Assembly: GCA_946223355.1 (NCBI GenBank)
Contig: CAMIPB010000034.1
Span: 1 to 20,520, forward strand
Length of the DNA: 20,520 nucleotides
From: an uncultured Corynebacterium sp.
GTDB taxonomy: Bacteria > Actinomycetota > Actinomycetes > Mycobacteriales > Mycobacteriaceae
Direction: 5' to 3'
Positions 1 through 9,813 of this stretch are shown here, one piece after another; positions within the stretch are counted from its first letter, which is position 1, and every line of letters begins with the position of its first letter. Made by a program: the position numbers and the translations under genes. The notes beneath the pieces are model-generated. The model did not search any database and was not told where the DNA came from. It saw only the letters and a list, made by a program, of their open reading frames with translations.

Positions 1-1106
<1,106 letters not shown>

Positions 1107-1312
1107 AGTCTTACCCCAACTCGTTAGTCGTTTGAGACGCATACACCGGCTTACATGTAGCCACATGAAAATCCGATGCGACGCCTTCTATGGATTTGTT
1201 CTCGATCAATTTTGCCATTAACTGGCGCGCTTGGCAGCGAAAGAGGTGTGTCCTCAACCCCAAACTTTACGTCACCTGCTATGAAAGCAACACTCTAGGG
1301 TGGCCTTACAGC

Positions 1313-1350
1313 AAAAATGACCCGAGCAATCTATTAAATTACTCGAGTCA
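1313..1350 (-). terminator. Rho-independent terminator between rpsG and fusA
   Basis: On the minus strand a 13-bp stem (arms 1338-1350 and 1318-1330, two G-U pairs) closes a 7-base loop and is followed directly by TTTTT (1317-1313). The two wobble positions are G-U only when read as minus-strand RNA, so the hairpin is oriented for transcripts coming from rpsG. It starts 12 bases after the rpsG stop. It implies that rpsL-rpsG transcription is at least partly ended before fusA. Confidence 0.8.
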
Positions 1351-1362
1351 TGTGCGTAAAAA

Positions 1363-1830
1363 CTACCAGCGGTAGTGTGCAAACGCGCGGTTTGCCTCTG
1401 CCATCTTGTGAGTGTCCTCACGACGCTTCACAGAAGCACCCAAGCCGTTGGATGCGTCCATAATCTCGTTTGCGAGGCGCTCCATCATGGAGTTCTCACG
1501 ACGTTGGCGAGTAAAGGTAACCAACCAACGCAGCGCCAAGGTGGTGGAGCGTCCTGGCTTAACCTCAACAGGAACCTGGTAGGTTGCGCCACCAACACGG
1601 CGGGAACGAACTTCAAGGTCTGGGCGGATGTTGCCAAGAGCCTTTTCCAAGGTGCCAACTGGTTCGGTACCAGTCTTCTCGCGGCACATTTCAAGCGCGC
1701 CGTACACAATACGCTCGGCGGTGGATTTCTTACCGTCCACGAGAACCTTGTTTACCAGCTGGGTAACCAGCTCAGAGCTGTATACAGGGTCCTTAACTAC
1801 TGGACGCTTTGGAGCAGCATTCTTACGCAT
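1363..1830 (-). CDS. rpsG: 30S ribosomal protein S7
   Basis: S7 is a primary 16S rRNA-binding protein that organises the head of the 30S subunit near the E site. The 155-residue product begins MRKNAAPKRPVVKDPVYSS and ends RAFAHYRW, the usual length and ends for actinobacterial S7. The core carries the conserved stretches RVGGATYQVPVEV and ALRWLV. The ATG at 1830 is preceded by AAAGGAC, which sits in the last codons of rpsL. Only five bases separate the two genes, so they are co-transcribed and probably translationally coupled. A terminator-like hairpin follows its stop. Confidence 0.98.
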   Translation of the reverse strand: MRKNAAPKRPVVKDPVYSSELVTQLVNKVLVDGKKSTAERIVYGALEMCREKTGTEPVGTLEKALGNIRPDLEVRSRRVGGATYQVPVEVKPGRSTTLALRWLVTFTRQRRENSMMERLANEIMDASNGLGASVKRREDTHKMAEANRAFAHYRW

Positions 1831-1835
1831 TTTTA

Positions 1836-2207
<372 letters not shown>

Positions 2208-2250
2208 TTACTATCTTTCTGTAGTTGAAAATTCTTTTGTCCAAACACGC

Positions 2251-2277
2251 AAAAATGGGGGCTCTGTAGCAGGGCCC
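2251..2277 (-). terminator. Hairpin plus T-run in the rpsL leader (terminator or attenuator)
   Basis: Minus-strand RNA can form a stem GGGC-C-CTG / CAG-A-GCCC (one C-A mismatch, loop CUA) between 2277 and 2259. After three further bases comes TTTTT (2255-2251). It lies about 150 bases after the kinase-like gene and 44 bases before the rpsL ATG. It could end the ykoEDC-kinase transcript, or act as an attenuator inside the rpsL leader. The stem is short and imperfect, so confidence is moderate. Confidence 0.4.
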
Positions 2278-2429
2278 GTCCGCGTGTCCAGATAGCTTTG
2301 AGAAGCAATCAGACTCTTCATCACACAGCAGCAGTGCTCGAAGCCGTGCTACTGATGATGAACTGAAAAGAAGACTAGCACGCCGGTCTACGATAAAAAA
2401 ATCGTGCATCGCTTCTATGCGCTGGGGAA

Positions 2430-3140
2430 CTAGTTCCAGCACCAGACAACGTCGATTTGAACGTCATCATCGACGAGCCTGCCGAAGTGCTTCGATTCCT
2501 GCTCAGCCCACATGTCAAACCACTGCGCATATTCGGGATCGCGCTCGAGCGCACGTTTTTTACGCTCGTCCACCGGGCCATCAACGAACACTTTGATAAC
2601 ACCACCAAACTCGCGCGCGGCCTTCTCGTTGGCCGCCGTAACCGCGCCTACACCTTCCACAATCAGGCAGCGTCGGCGCGTGCGATCTAGCTCGATGTTG
2701 TGCCACTGGCCGCGCTGGTTGTTCTTCCAGTCCCACCGCCAAAAGCCCGGTTTTTCTGGGGAAAAGACGTCAGAAGCAACCATCGCGGAACCTTCCGCTA
2801 GGCCTCCCCAGCCTGGATAAAGATCATCAAGATGAACCGTGTGCACGTCGAATGCCGGTGTCGTCGTACTCGATGTATCCGCGTTCAAGTCCCCTTCCAA
2901 AGATGAATCGTTGCTACGAACGCAGCGGAACAGGAGTCGACTGAGTTCCGCAGTCAGGCTCGTCTTGCCGGCGCCTGATGGGCCGTCGATAAGCACGCTA
3001 ACCGCCCCGCAGTGCGCGAAATGCCCCTGCACAAGGCCAATGATGCGTTGCGTAATCTCATCGAACGAGCGCGGATCCAAGTCGCAGCGCTCAGCCGTAC
3101 CTCGCAGGCCCGCAGGGTCCACGCCCGAGTCAAGTGTCAT
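2430..3140 (-). CDS. P-loop kinase-like protein (uridine-kinase-like NTPase)
   Basis: This is a 236-residue cytosolic P-loop protein without signal or membrane segments. Walker A is GPSGAGKTS at residues 53-61. An acidic HLDDLYPGWGGL motif lies around 103-114, as in uridine-kinase-like proteins of Actinobacteria. LIVEGVGA lies at 159-166. A lid-like segment DERKKRALERDPEYAQW follows from residue 191. The ATG at 3140 has AAGGA six bases ahead, overlapping the stop of the T-component gene nine bases upstream, so it is the last gene of the TPP-controlled operon. Its substrate is not shown by sequence. The operon suggests phosphorylation of something imported by YkoEDC, such as a thiamine precursor, but that is inference. 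A general nucleoside or unknown-substrate kinase is equally possible. Confidence 0.85.
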   Translation of the reverse strand: MTLDSGVDPAGLRGTAERCDLDPRSFDEITQRIIGLVQGHFAHCGAVSVLIDGPSGAGKTSLTAELSRLLFRCVRSNDSSLEGDLNADTSSTTTPAFDVHTVHLDDLYPGWGGLAEGSAMVASDVFSPEKPGFWRWDWKNNQRGQWHNIELDRTRRRCLIVEGVGAVTAANEKAAREFGGVIKVFVDGPVDERKKRALERDPEYAQWFDMWAEQESKHFGRLVDDDVQIDVVWCWN

Positions 3141-3149
3141 AATTTTTCC

Positions 3150-3920
3150 TTACAGTCCTAACCAGCGCCACGTTCCCACTTGCACGGCAACGATAACGGG
3201 AATGGTTGCAATGATCGCTCCGATCCCAATGATTACCCAGTCTTTGAGTTTCATGGTTGATACCCGCGCCCAGGTACGTTGTTTTCCGTACTTTGACTCA
3301 CGCCCAAATCCGCGGGCCTCCATGGCTGTAGCCAGCTTGCTTCCCCGCCGCAGGGCCATCACGAGAATGCTGAAAGACATGTCCATGAATTGACGAATTT
3401 TATTTCTGTCGCCTAAACCCCTGGCACGCCGGGCGCGCGCCAAAGAGTCCCAGTCATCTCGAAATAGTGTTGCCATCCGCACTCCAGCCACGGCACCAAT
3501 CACGAATCGCCCCGGCAACTTTACAACTTGCGCTAAACCGTCACCGAGCTCGGTTGGGTCAATGTCTCGTGCCAGCACGATCACCGGCAACGCAACCGCC
3601 AGAACTCGCAGGCTAATACCTATTGCAAGCTCGATAGAGTTCTCTGTAATGGCCGCCATCCAGAAGCGGAAATAAACCTCACCGCCTTCTTTGCCGTACA
3701 AAAGCATGGACACACCTGACAGCGGCGCCAGGAACAGCAACGGCCACGACGCTTTTCCTAGCCGCCACCAGGACACCCCACACAAAGGAGCCAGGGCAAT
3801 CGTTATCCCCACCAACACGCTGGCGCTAAGCCAATCGACGCTGAACAACACCGGCGTAGTCAGCAAAAACATGAGCGCCAGACGAGTCACCGGATTAACA
3901 CCACGAAGAATATTTGGCAT
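3150..3920 (-). CDS. ykoC: ECF transporter T component (CbiQ/YkoC family)
   Basis: This is the integral-membrane coupling subunit of an energy-coupling-factor importer. It transmits ATPase motion to the substrate-binding S component. The 256-residue product has hydrophobic segments near residues 12-48, 58-76, 95-118 and 138-150, plus a C-terminal one at about 228-247. The two Ala-Arg-Gly coupling motifs that dock on the ATPase are visible as ARRARGLGD (ARG at 166-168) and MEARGFG (ARG at 202-204). The ATG at 3920 lies five bases after the ATPase stop, with a G-rich ribosome-binding site inside the end of that gene. The next gene follows after nine bases. The YkoC name rests on the neighbouring YkoE-type S component and the riboswitch. 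Confidence 0.93.
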   Translation of the reverse strand: MPNILRGVNPVTRLALMFLLTTPVLFSVDWLSASVLVGITIALAPLCGVSWWRLGKASWPLLFLAPLSGVSMLLYGKEGGEVYFRFWMAAITENSIELAIGISLRVLAVALPVIVLARDIDPTELGDGLAQVVKLPGRFVIGAVAGVRMATLFRDDWDSLARARRARGLGDRNKIRQFMDMSFSILVMALRRGSKLATAMEARGFGRESKYGKQRTWARVSTMKLKDWVIIGIGAIIATIPVIVAVQVGTWRWLGL

Positions 3921-3925
3921 CCGCG

Positions 3926-5356
3926 CTACCCCTCCCCCGCATCAAAATGGATATGGGAATCACCCAGCGAACCAATAAACAGCTCATCGTGGGTAATCGA
4001 GGCGATAGTCACCCCGTCATCGCACAGCTCACGAAGCAACCTAATGAGTTCCACAAAGGTTTCCGGGTCTTGGCCAAATGTCGGCTCGTCAAACAGCACC
4101 ACGCGAGGTGCAGCAACCAAAGCAGTGGCCACGGACAGGCGCCGCTTTTCACCACCAGATAACGTGAACGGATTCGCGCCCAAAAGATGCCCCAAACGCA
4201 GCCTTTCCACCAAAGAATCAATGCGCGCCTCAGGGACCTTCTCCCCCATGACTTTCGGTGCGATTTCTAGTTCTTCGCGTACGGTGCGCGCCAGGAACTG
4301 ATGCTCCGGGTTTTGGAACACAAACCCAATACGGTGCGCCAACTGCCAGGATTTCCACGAATGTGGGTCTCCCTCTAGCCCATTACGGATGGAATCAGCC
4401 ACCCCTATTTCACCGCGCACTGGACGCAGCAATCCCGCCATGGTGAGCAGCCATGTGGTCTTACCGGCGCCATTTGCCCCCGTGATTACCGTCGAAGCAC
4501 CCTCCACAATCGCAGCCGTCCGCGGCGGACCAAATCGGCATTGCAGATCTCTCGACCACAGCGCCGCGCCTTTTCCTAGCGCCGCATCTGTTCCCACCGT
4601 CACGCCTTTTTCCAGCTCCACAGGACGGGCTGCGGGCAGGCCAGTGATGGTGCGTTGCTGAACAATTTCTTCGAAGGGTCCATCGTCTACGACGCGGCCG
4701 TTGTCAAGTACCACCGCACGCGACAGCACCCCGTCCCACAGATCGTATTTGTGCTCGACAACCACCAATGTCGCGCCGATCGCTTCTACAGTAGCGGCTA
4801 CTGCCTCAACCACTTCCTGCGCTCCCTGCGGATCAAGGTTTGCGGTGGGCTCGTCCAACAAGATCACGCCAGCGCCCATCGCCACCACACCTGCAAGGGC
4901 TAGCCTTTGCTTCTGGCCACCTGACAAATGCGCTGTTGGAAAGTCCAACGGCAGATCCAGCCCAACAAGATCCATGGCATTGTGTACTCGCTTCCAGATT
5001 TCCTCGCGAGGAAGGCCAAGGTTTTCGCAGCCAAAGGCGACGTCGTCTCCCACCCGAGCTGCGATTACTTGGGAGTCTGGGTCCTGCAGCACCAAGCCGA
5101 CGGGCACCGTCGCGGAATGCGCCGGGGCACTCCCTAGAAGCAATTGCCCGCGTGCGGTTCCTTCATCGTCACCGCCCAGCACACCGGCAAACGCCGCAAG
5201 CAGTGTGGATTTACCTGATCCGGAGTTCCCGCACAGCAAGACTCGCTCACCTGGTGCAATCTCCAGATTCACATCACTTAGTGCAGCGGCCGTTCTACCC
5301 GCGTGCGTCCAGCCGAAGCCAGACGCGCGGATCCCTACTGGTTCAATCGGAGACAA
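3926..5356 (-). CDS. ykoD: ECF transporter double ATPase (YkoD type)
   Basis: This protein of about 476 residues carries two ABC ATPase domains in one chain and powers uptake by the ECF complex. Domain 1 has Walker A GNSGSGKST (43-51), a Q-loop QDPDSQ (about 91), signature LSGGQKQR (144-151), Walker B ILLDEP (165-170) and an H-loop VVVEHKYD. Domain 2 has GANGAGKTT (293-301), FQNPEHQF (about 347), LSGGEKRR (399-406), LFDEPTFGQD (421-430) and SITHDE. All catalytic motifs are intact in both halves. The start is a TTG at 5356, eight bases after the ykoE stop. No better start was seen, but no strong ribosome-binding site precedes it, so translation may depend on coupling to ykoE. The exact N-terminus is uncertain. 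Confidence 0.94.
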   Translation of the reverse strand: MSPIEPVGIRASGFGWTHAGRTAAALSDVNLEIAPGERVLLCGNSGSGKSTLLAAFAGVLGGDDEGTARGQLLLGSAPAHSATVPVGLVLQDPDSQVIAARVGDDVAFGCENLGLPREEIWKRVHNAMDLVGLDLPLDFPTAHLSGGQKQRLALAGVVAMGAGVILLDEPTANLDPQGAQEVVEAVAATVEAIGATLVVVEHKYDLWDGVLSRAVVLDNGRVVDDGPFEEIVQQRTITGLPAARPVELEKGVTVGTDAALGKGAALWSRDLQCRFGPPRTAAIVEGASTVITGANGAGKTTWLLTMAGLLRPVRGEIGVADSIRNGLEGDPHSWKSWQLAHRIGFVFQNPEHQFLARTVREELEIAPKVMGEKVPEARIDSLVERLRLGHLLGANPFTLSGGEKRRLSVATALVAAPRVVLFDEPTFGQDPETFVELIRLLRELCDDGVTIASITHDELFIGSLGDSHIHFDAGEG

Positions 5357-5364
5357 GGAAATGC

Positions 5365-5967
5365 TTAGACTTCTGCCGCGCGCTGTTCACGGCCAGCGCC
5401 AAAGCGGTCCAGCGCACCAGTCTTAGCAAGTGCGGAGACCAACAACCAGCCAACAAGCCCCGCCAACAAGGCGCCAGAGGCGCACAAGCAAGCAAGGTAA
5501 ATCAGGTTGAAGTCCAACCCTTTGGCGATGTTCGCGCTGAGGAAGAGCTCCAGCAACCATGCGCCGGCACCTGCCCCAACGCCTGCCAGCATCGCAACCT
5601 TGAGGTCAAACTTGCGGTACATAAACAACATGAAAATCAGTTCAGCGCCAATGCCCTGAGCCAGGCCGGAGTACACAGTCTCAAGGGACCACTGGGAGCC
5701 CAGCAGTGCAGACACGCAAGCTGCGAGCACCTCGACGTAGACCGCCGCGAAGCGCTTACGAATCACCAGTCCACCGATAACACCGCCGAGCAACCAGATA
5801 CCCACCGCAAGTCCACCCAGGCCCGGGGTGATGCTGTCCATGGCTGAGAACCATGCGTATCCCGCACCATTCCAAAAACTAAAAATGAAGCCACACGCCA
5901 CGCCCAAAATGGAGGCGACGATGATGTCTACTACACGCCAAGACTTATTAGCACTTTGTATAGCCAT
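5365..5967 (-). CDS. ykoE: ECF transporter substrate-specific component (YkoE family)
   Basis: The 200-residue S component is nearly all membrane segments, for example DIIVASILGVACGFIFSFW near the N-terminus, GLGGLAVGIWLLGGVIGGLV, and two segments in the second half ending in LLAGLVGWLLVSAL. The N-terminal WRVVDIIVASILG and the positively charged VIRKRF loop fit the YkoE family. That family is assigned to uptake of thiamine precursors, probably hydroxymethylpyrimidine, because of its constant link to TPP riboswitches. Here too a TPP riboswitch lies directly upstream. The ATG at 5967 follows GAGGGAG, which forms the 3' end of the riboswitch. It is the first gene of the operon ykoE-ykoD-ykoC-kinase. 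The substrate comes from comparative genomics, not from residues seen here. Confidence 0.9.
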   Translation of the reverse strand: MAIQSANKSWRVVDIIVASILGVACGFIFSFWNGAGYAWFSAMDSITPGLGGLAVGIWLLGGVIGGLVIRKRFAAVYVEVLAACVSALLGSQWSLETVYSGLAQGIGAELIFMLFMYRKFDLKVAMLAGVGAGAGAWLLELFLSANIAKGLDFNLIYLACLCASGALLAGLVGWLLVSALAKTGALDRFGAGREQRAAEV

Positions 5968-5979
5968 AATTCTTACAAT

Positions 5980-6083
5980 CTCCCTCTCGCCGGAATTACC
6001 CGGATCAGGTTCTACGGTTCACTGCTAACCAGCAATGTCTCAGCCCACTCATGTGTGATCCACGGGCACCCGCGGTTAGTGTC
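5980..6083 (-). promoter_or_regulatory. TPP riboswitch (THI element)
   Basis: Minus-strand RNA shows the THI-box landmarks in order: GCGGGTGCCC, GGGCTGAGACA, then GAACCTGATCCGGGTAA and TTCCGGCGAGAGGGAG. The 3' edge contains the GAGGGAG that serves as ykoE ribosome-binding site, about a dozen bases before the ATG. Thiamine pyrophosphate binding would therefore most simply mask translation start. No separate intrinsic terminator lies between it and ykoE. Confidence 0.95.
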
Positions 6084-6088
6084 AGCCC

Positions 6089-6117
6089 ATCATATCAGCC
6101 AAGAAATTGATAACGGT
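6089..6117 (-). promoter_or_regulatory. Promoter of the riboswitch-ykoEDC operon
   Basis: On the minus strand an extended -10, TGATATGAT (hexamer TATGAT at 6094-6089), lies just before the riboswitch. Counting seven bases on puts the start of transcription near 6082, almost exactly at the first paired base of the aptamer. A weak -35, ACCGTT, lies 17 bases upstream (6117-6112). Weak -35 boxes are usual in corynebacteria. Confidence 0.65.
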
Positions 6118-6300
6118 GCTGCCGTAAAAGTTAAACATGCATCAGAGTAACTCTAAATAATTGAAATATCTACATAATAACGACCGCCTCACATGAGAGG
6201 ACAGCAACCCACCAAACACTGCTCAGAACTTTGCAGAAACAATTCTTGGCTCACATCACACAATACGGTTATGGTGACTTGCACGTTATACCTCCACAAT

Positions 6301-6322
6301 AAGTTTCGCTTAAGCAAAACTT
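6301..6322. promoter_or_regulatory. 22-bp near-perfect palindrome upstream of subtilase A
   Basis: The sequence reads AAGTTT-c-GCTTAAGC-a-AAACTT, symmetric at 20 of 22 positions around a central TTAA. It lies about 150 bases before the subtilase A start and overlaps the spacer of a possible promoter (TATAAG at 6325-6330 with AGTTTC at 6302-6307, 17-base spacing). This is the geometry of an operator for a dimeric repressor. The regulator is unknown and no second copy was seen near B or D. Confidence 0.4.
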
Positions 6323-6468
6323 AATATAAGCTGTCTTTAGCTTTAGAGCTTACCGCTAGGGCAAACTTGGTTTTGATTGCTTTCAGGCAATTTGCAGCTT
6401 ATTTTCAAGGAACCGGGTGCCTGCGTGAGCGAGGCAAATTTTGTACTCCAACAACCAGGATTGAACAG

Positions 6469-9066
6469 ATGTTATCTCTCAAGTTTTTAAGCCGGAAAGG
6501 CTTACAAGTTGCAGGAACCACAATCGTTGCAACGTCATTAGCAGTCAACAGCCTCGTTGCCCCTGCTACCGCTCAGGAAGAAATAGACGTCCATCGCGAA
6601 GTCGAAAATGCCGTCTTGGATCATTCTGACAAGATCAAAGCCGCAGACGAGCAGGACGCATACCGTTTCATCGTCCATTGGCAGAAAAATATGGCAACTG
6701 TTGATGATAAGCACAAAATGGGCATCATCAACGAAATCTTGAAAGAGTTCAATAACGAGGGCTCAAAGCTCCGATTGTCCGCTTCAGGCGGCTGGATTGT
6801 TGAATTCGATACACCCGTCCCTCAAAGCCAAGTTGCTTCCCTACGGGGCAAATTGGAATCTAAGGCCGAAATCGTCGATGCCTACATTGACATGCTGATG
6901 ATGCCGGCAGCAGCAAGCAACGACCCTGAATACTCAAAACAGTGGCCGTTCCACGAACACACAAATCATGAAGCCGGCAGCCACGCAAACGTTGAAAAGG
7001 CGTGGGACTTGGGCTACACCGGCTCATCACAGAACATCGGCATCATCGATTCTGGCATCACCAAGCACCCTGACCTTGATCCAAAAGTTAAGGGCGGCTT
7101 CGACATGATCAGCAACGATTTTACCGCAAACGATTCCACCCCTGGGCGCGATAACGATCCTCTAGATACTGGCGACGGATTCTACGCAGGTGAGTGCCCA
7201 AACTTCGGAGGTAGCGCTGATTCATCTTGGCACGGAACCCACGTCGCGGGCATTGCAGCAGCCGCTACAAACAACGGCGTAGGCGTAGCCGGAACTGCCC
7301 CAGACGCTGGCCTCATTCCTGTACGCGCACTCGGCAAATGCGGTGGCTTTGCCTCTGACATTGCTGACGCATTGAAATGGGTCGTAGGCGGATCTGTCGA
7401 TGGTGTCGCCGATAACCCAAATCCGGTAAAAGTAGTCAATATGTCTATCGCCGGCGAACAACGCTGTGTTCCCGACTACCAGGCCGCTTTAGATGTGGCT
7501 TCTGCCAAGGGCGCGACCGTTGTTGTAGCAGCAGGTAATTACAATACCTCGACAGATTCTTATCAACCAGCTAACTGTAATAGTGATGCTCTAATCGTAG
7601 TCGGCGCAACTGGCCCCGAAGGTCACCGTGCAGAATATTCCAACTACGGTGACCACGTTACGATTGGAGCACCTGGTGGCAATTCCGGTTCCATCGAACA
7701 GAGCGAATTTTCAGGTACCTATGTTGGTTATCGTGAAGAAAATATGTTCTTTTCTACCGTGAATTCCGGCACCATAGATCCAGCTTCCCCAAGCTACGGC
7801 TACCAAGAGGGAACATCGATGGCGTCTCCTCTAGTCGCTGGTGTTGTAGCAATGATGCGAGACGCTAATCCTAATCTCACTAGCGCTCAAATTCGCACGA
7901 TTCTTCAGGAAACAGCTCAACCATATAATGACGAGCCTATAGTTCCCGGTTCCTATTCTCCTTGGAAGACAGCCGACAATATGGGTTCCGGCATCGTAGA
8001 TGCCTGTGCAGCGGTTTACGAAGCTGCTGTTCAGGCAGGAGAATCTCCTGCACCTTGTGGTGAAACTCAATCGACGACTCCAGTTTCCACTACTGAGGTA
8101 CCAACTGAACCTAACCCTACAACGTCGGAATCCTCCGACCCCGTAACTACTGCCCCTGTATCAACGGTTACAGGAGAGCCGACCACGACCGTTGTCACCA
8201 CAACCGCTCCGGTAGCAACTTCGACGGTTAAAGAGACTGAAACCGCACCGGCGATCACGACTCGTGTTTCTGCCACCACGACGGTAATTCCTGAACCTAC
8301 AACCGTTGAATCCACAGTAACTGAGACCAGTACTACTCGTACTACGGTTAAGGAAGCAGATGAAACAGTCACGCTAACAGACGTCGAAACGGAAACTCAG
8401 GCACCTGTAACGGTGACAGAGTCTGCGGCTCCTGGCACCGAAACTACTACTGTCACTAACGAGCCAGTAGTAACCTCTACCACGAGCGGTAAACCAGTGA
8501 CCTTAACTACTACTAACACTGTCGCACCTGACCCAGTAATTGAAACCAAAACCAAGGTTATTGCACCCTCGACAGTTCTGGAAACTGTTAAGGAAACCGT
8601 CACCCCAGTCACCACAGAACAAGAGACAGTCACCTCTACTGCAGCTGACAAAACTGAAACGAAAACTGTGGCTACCACAACTACTGAGGTTGTAAATGAA
8701 GAAGGTGAGACTCATACAAATGTGGTCACCACCACCATTGCTGATTCACCGGCAACTACGACCACGACTGCAGAATATAATGCACGTGAACACGTACGCA
8801 CCTCTTCAGTAGGAGGTTGGCCACTTCTCCTTCTCATTCCATTAGGAATCGCAGCAATGCTAAATATTCCGGGTATTGCCTCTGCTTATAACGTGTCTGC
8901 CAATAAGGCCTTTGAGGGTGGCAAAGCTAGCTCAAACTTTAAAATCGCTGACTTCATTGCTAACTCACTTCGTCCATATAATGGACAGGTAAGCAGGTTT
9001 TTTCCTGGTTCGAGTTTGATCGCGGGCTTTTTGGGAAACAATGAAAATGAGCGCGCTTCTCGCTGA
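6469..9066 (+). CDS. Subtilase A: membrane-anchored S8 serine protease with Thr-rich stalk
   Basis: This is a secreted, probably surface-tethered subtilisin-family endopeptidase of 865 residues. The ATG at 6469 is chosen over an upstream in-frame ATG (6367) because AGGA lies eight bases ahead and it begins a clean signal peptide (KFLSRK, hydrophobic core, APATA/QE cut near residue 35). A propeptide-like region spans about 50-150. The catalytic domain shows Asp194 in IIDSGI, His255 in SWHGTHVAG, oxyanion Asn357 in VAAGN and Ser450 in EGTSMASP, all intact. Cysteines occur at GEC, GKCGG, RCVPDY, ANCNS, DACAAV and APCGE, suggesting three disulfides. A Thr/Val/Glu stalk covers about 532-770, then a membrane segment GGWPLLLLIPLGIAAML (from 782) and an 80-residue tail with PGSSLIAG. 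It is convergent with B, and a strong terminator follows. The substrate is unknown. Confidence 0.93.
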   Translation: MLSLKFLSRKGLQVAGTTIVATSLAVNSLVAPATAQEEIDVHREVENAVLDHSDKIKAADEQDAYRFIVHWQKNMATVDDKHKMGIINEILKEFNNEGSKLRLSASGGWIVEFDTPVPQSQVASLRGKLESKAEIVDAYIDMLMMPAAASNDPEYSKQWPFHEHTNHEAGSHANVEKAWDLGYTGSSQNIGIIDSGITKHPDLDPKVKGGFDMISNDFTANDSTPGRDNDPLDTGDGFYAGECPNFGGSADSSWHGTHVAGIAAAATNNGVGVAGTAPDAGLIPVRALGKCGGFASDIADALKWVVGGSVDGVADNPNPVKVVNMSIAGEQRCVPDYQAALDVASAKGATVVVAAGNYNTSTDSYQPANCNSDALIVVGATGPEGHRAEYSNYGDHVTIGAPGGNSGSIEQSEFSGTYVGYREENMFFSTVNSGTIDPASPSYGYQEGTSMASPLVAGVVAMMRDANPNLTSAQIRTILQETAQPYNDEPIVPGSYSPWKTADNMGSGIVDACAAVYEAAVQAGESPAPCGETQSTTPVSTTEVPTEPNPTTSESSDPVTTAPVSTVTGEPTTTVVTTTAPVATSTVKETETAPAITTRVSATTTVIPEPTTVESTVTETSTTRTTVKEADETVTLTDVETETQAPVTVTESAAPGTETTTVTNEPVVTSTTSGKPVTLTTTNTVAPDPVIETKTKVIAPSTVLETVKETVTPVTTEQETVTSTAADKTETKTVATTTTEVVNEEGETHTNVVTTTIADSPATTTTTAEYNAREHVRTSSVGGWPLLLLIPLGIAAMLNIPGIASAYNVSANKAFEGGKASSNFKIADFIANSLRPYNGQVSRFFPGSSLIAGFLGNNENERASR

Positions 9067-9092
9067 TTTTTAGCGCACTAACCTCACCACAC

Positions 9093-9140
9093 AACGGGCG
9101 GAGCAATCTAATTCATAGATTGCTCCGCCCGTTTACGTTT
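9093..9140 (+). terminator. Terminator of subtilase A
   Basis: A perfect 18-bp stem (9093-9110 with 9116-9133) closes a 5-base loop and is followed by TTTACGTTT. No T-run is present on the other strand, so it is oriented for subtilase A, whose stop lies about 27 bases before it. Confidence 0.92.
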
Positions 9141-9190
9141 AAGTCTTCTTCGAAAAGCCAGCTAAAGCGGAAGAAGTGGAGAATAGAGGT

Positions 9191-9609
9191 ATGATACCTC
9201 ACCGGGATCTTTTAGAAAAGCCTGGGGACTTTGAACATCTGGTCTGGTTCACTACTGCATTGCTTAGTAATACAGATCCATCAAACCGTCACCTTGAGTA
9301 CAAGCATCTCAATACTTCCTGACTCCGTGCTAATCCCAGGGTTGGCACCGATAAGGTGCTCACACTACTTACGTCTTTAACACTCAAAGCTTCTGATGGC
9401 CGACCTCACGGGCTAAACGCGACATTTAAGACGGCCGTTTGACACAGGGCACTGTGCATTTCTTCCTTGAGCAGTATTTACACCTGCTGGCTGCTCATCC
9501 AAAAAGTATCGGCCCGATTGATTGCTCGTTTTTTAAACTAGTGGTCCCGAAAATCGCCAATTCATTTAACGGATACAAAACCGATTGGTCTCTACTGTCT
9601 AGCTACTAG
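9191..9609 (+). pseudogene. Broken unrecognised gene
   Basis: From the ATG at 9191 (GGAG nine bases ahead) a frame runs 43 codons (MIPHRDLLEKPGDFEHL...) to TGA at 9320. It continues open in the same frame (LRANPRVGTDKVLTLLTSL...) to a second TGA at 9440. A different frame then opens at GTG 9454 and runs 51 codons (VHFFLEQYLHLLAAHPKS...) to TAG at 9607. The three pieces join end to end and each reads like protein, so this looks like one gene of about 140 codons broken by a stop and a frameshift. I do not recognise the family. Chance open frames remain possible. Confidence 0.4.
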
Positions 9610-9813
9610 CTTGGCTCTAAAGTGAAACGCCTCAATGTTCAACAGGTTAACTATAAATGTTCCTGAACCCGCTATAGATTAATCCCCCAACGTTGCACTA
9701 CAAACCCCACCGACAAGTAAGCTCAGCTCACACTATAGAGCCCACAATCGATTAGCACTGACATTTTTCTACTAATTCTCTAGTAGGTATCTCCAATATA
9801 GTTCCCAGGGAGG

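Noticed and set aside
1107..1312. Specific promoter boxes for fusA
   Set aside because: Several weak TAnnnT hexamers occur, but none has a convincing -35 at proper spacing.
4840..5847. A 335-codon plus-strand frame across ykoD and ykoE
   Set aside because: It is antisense to two well-supported transporter genes and reads as Arg/Pro/Ser-rich noise.
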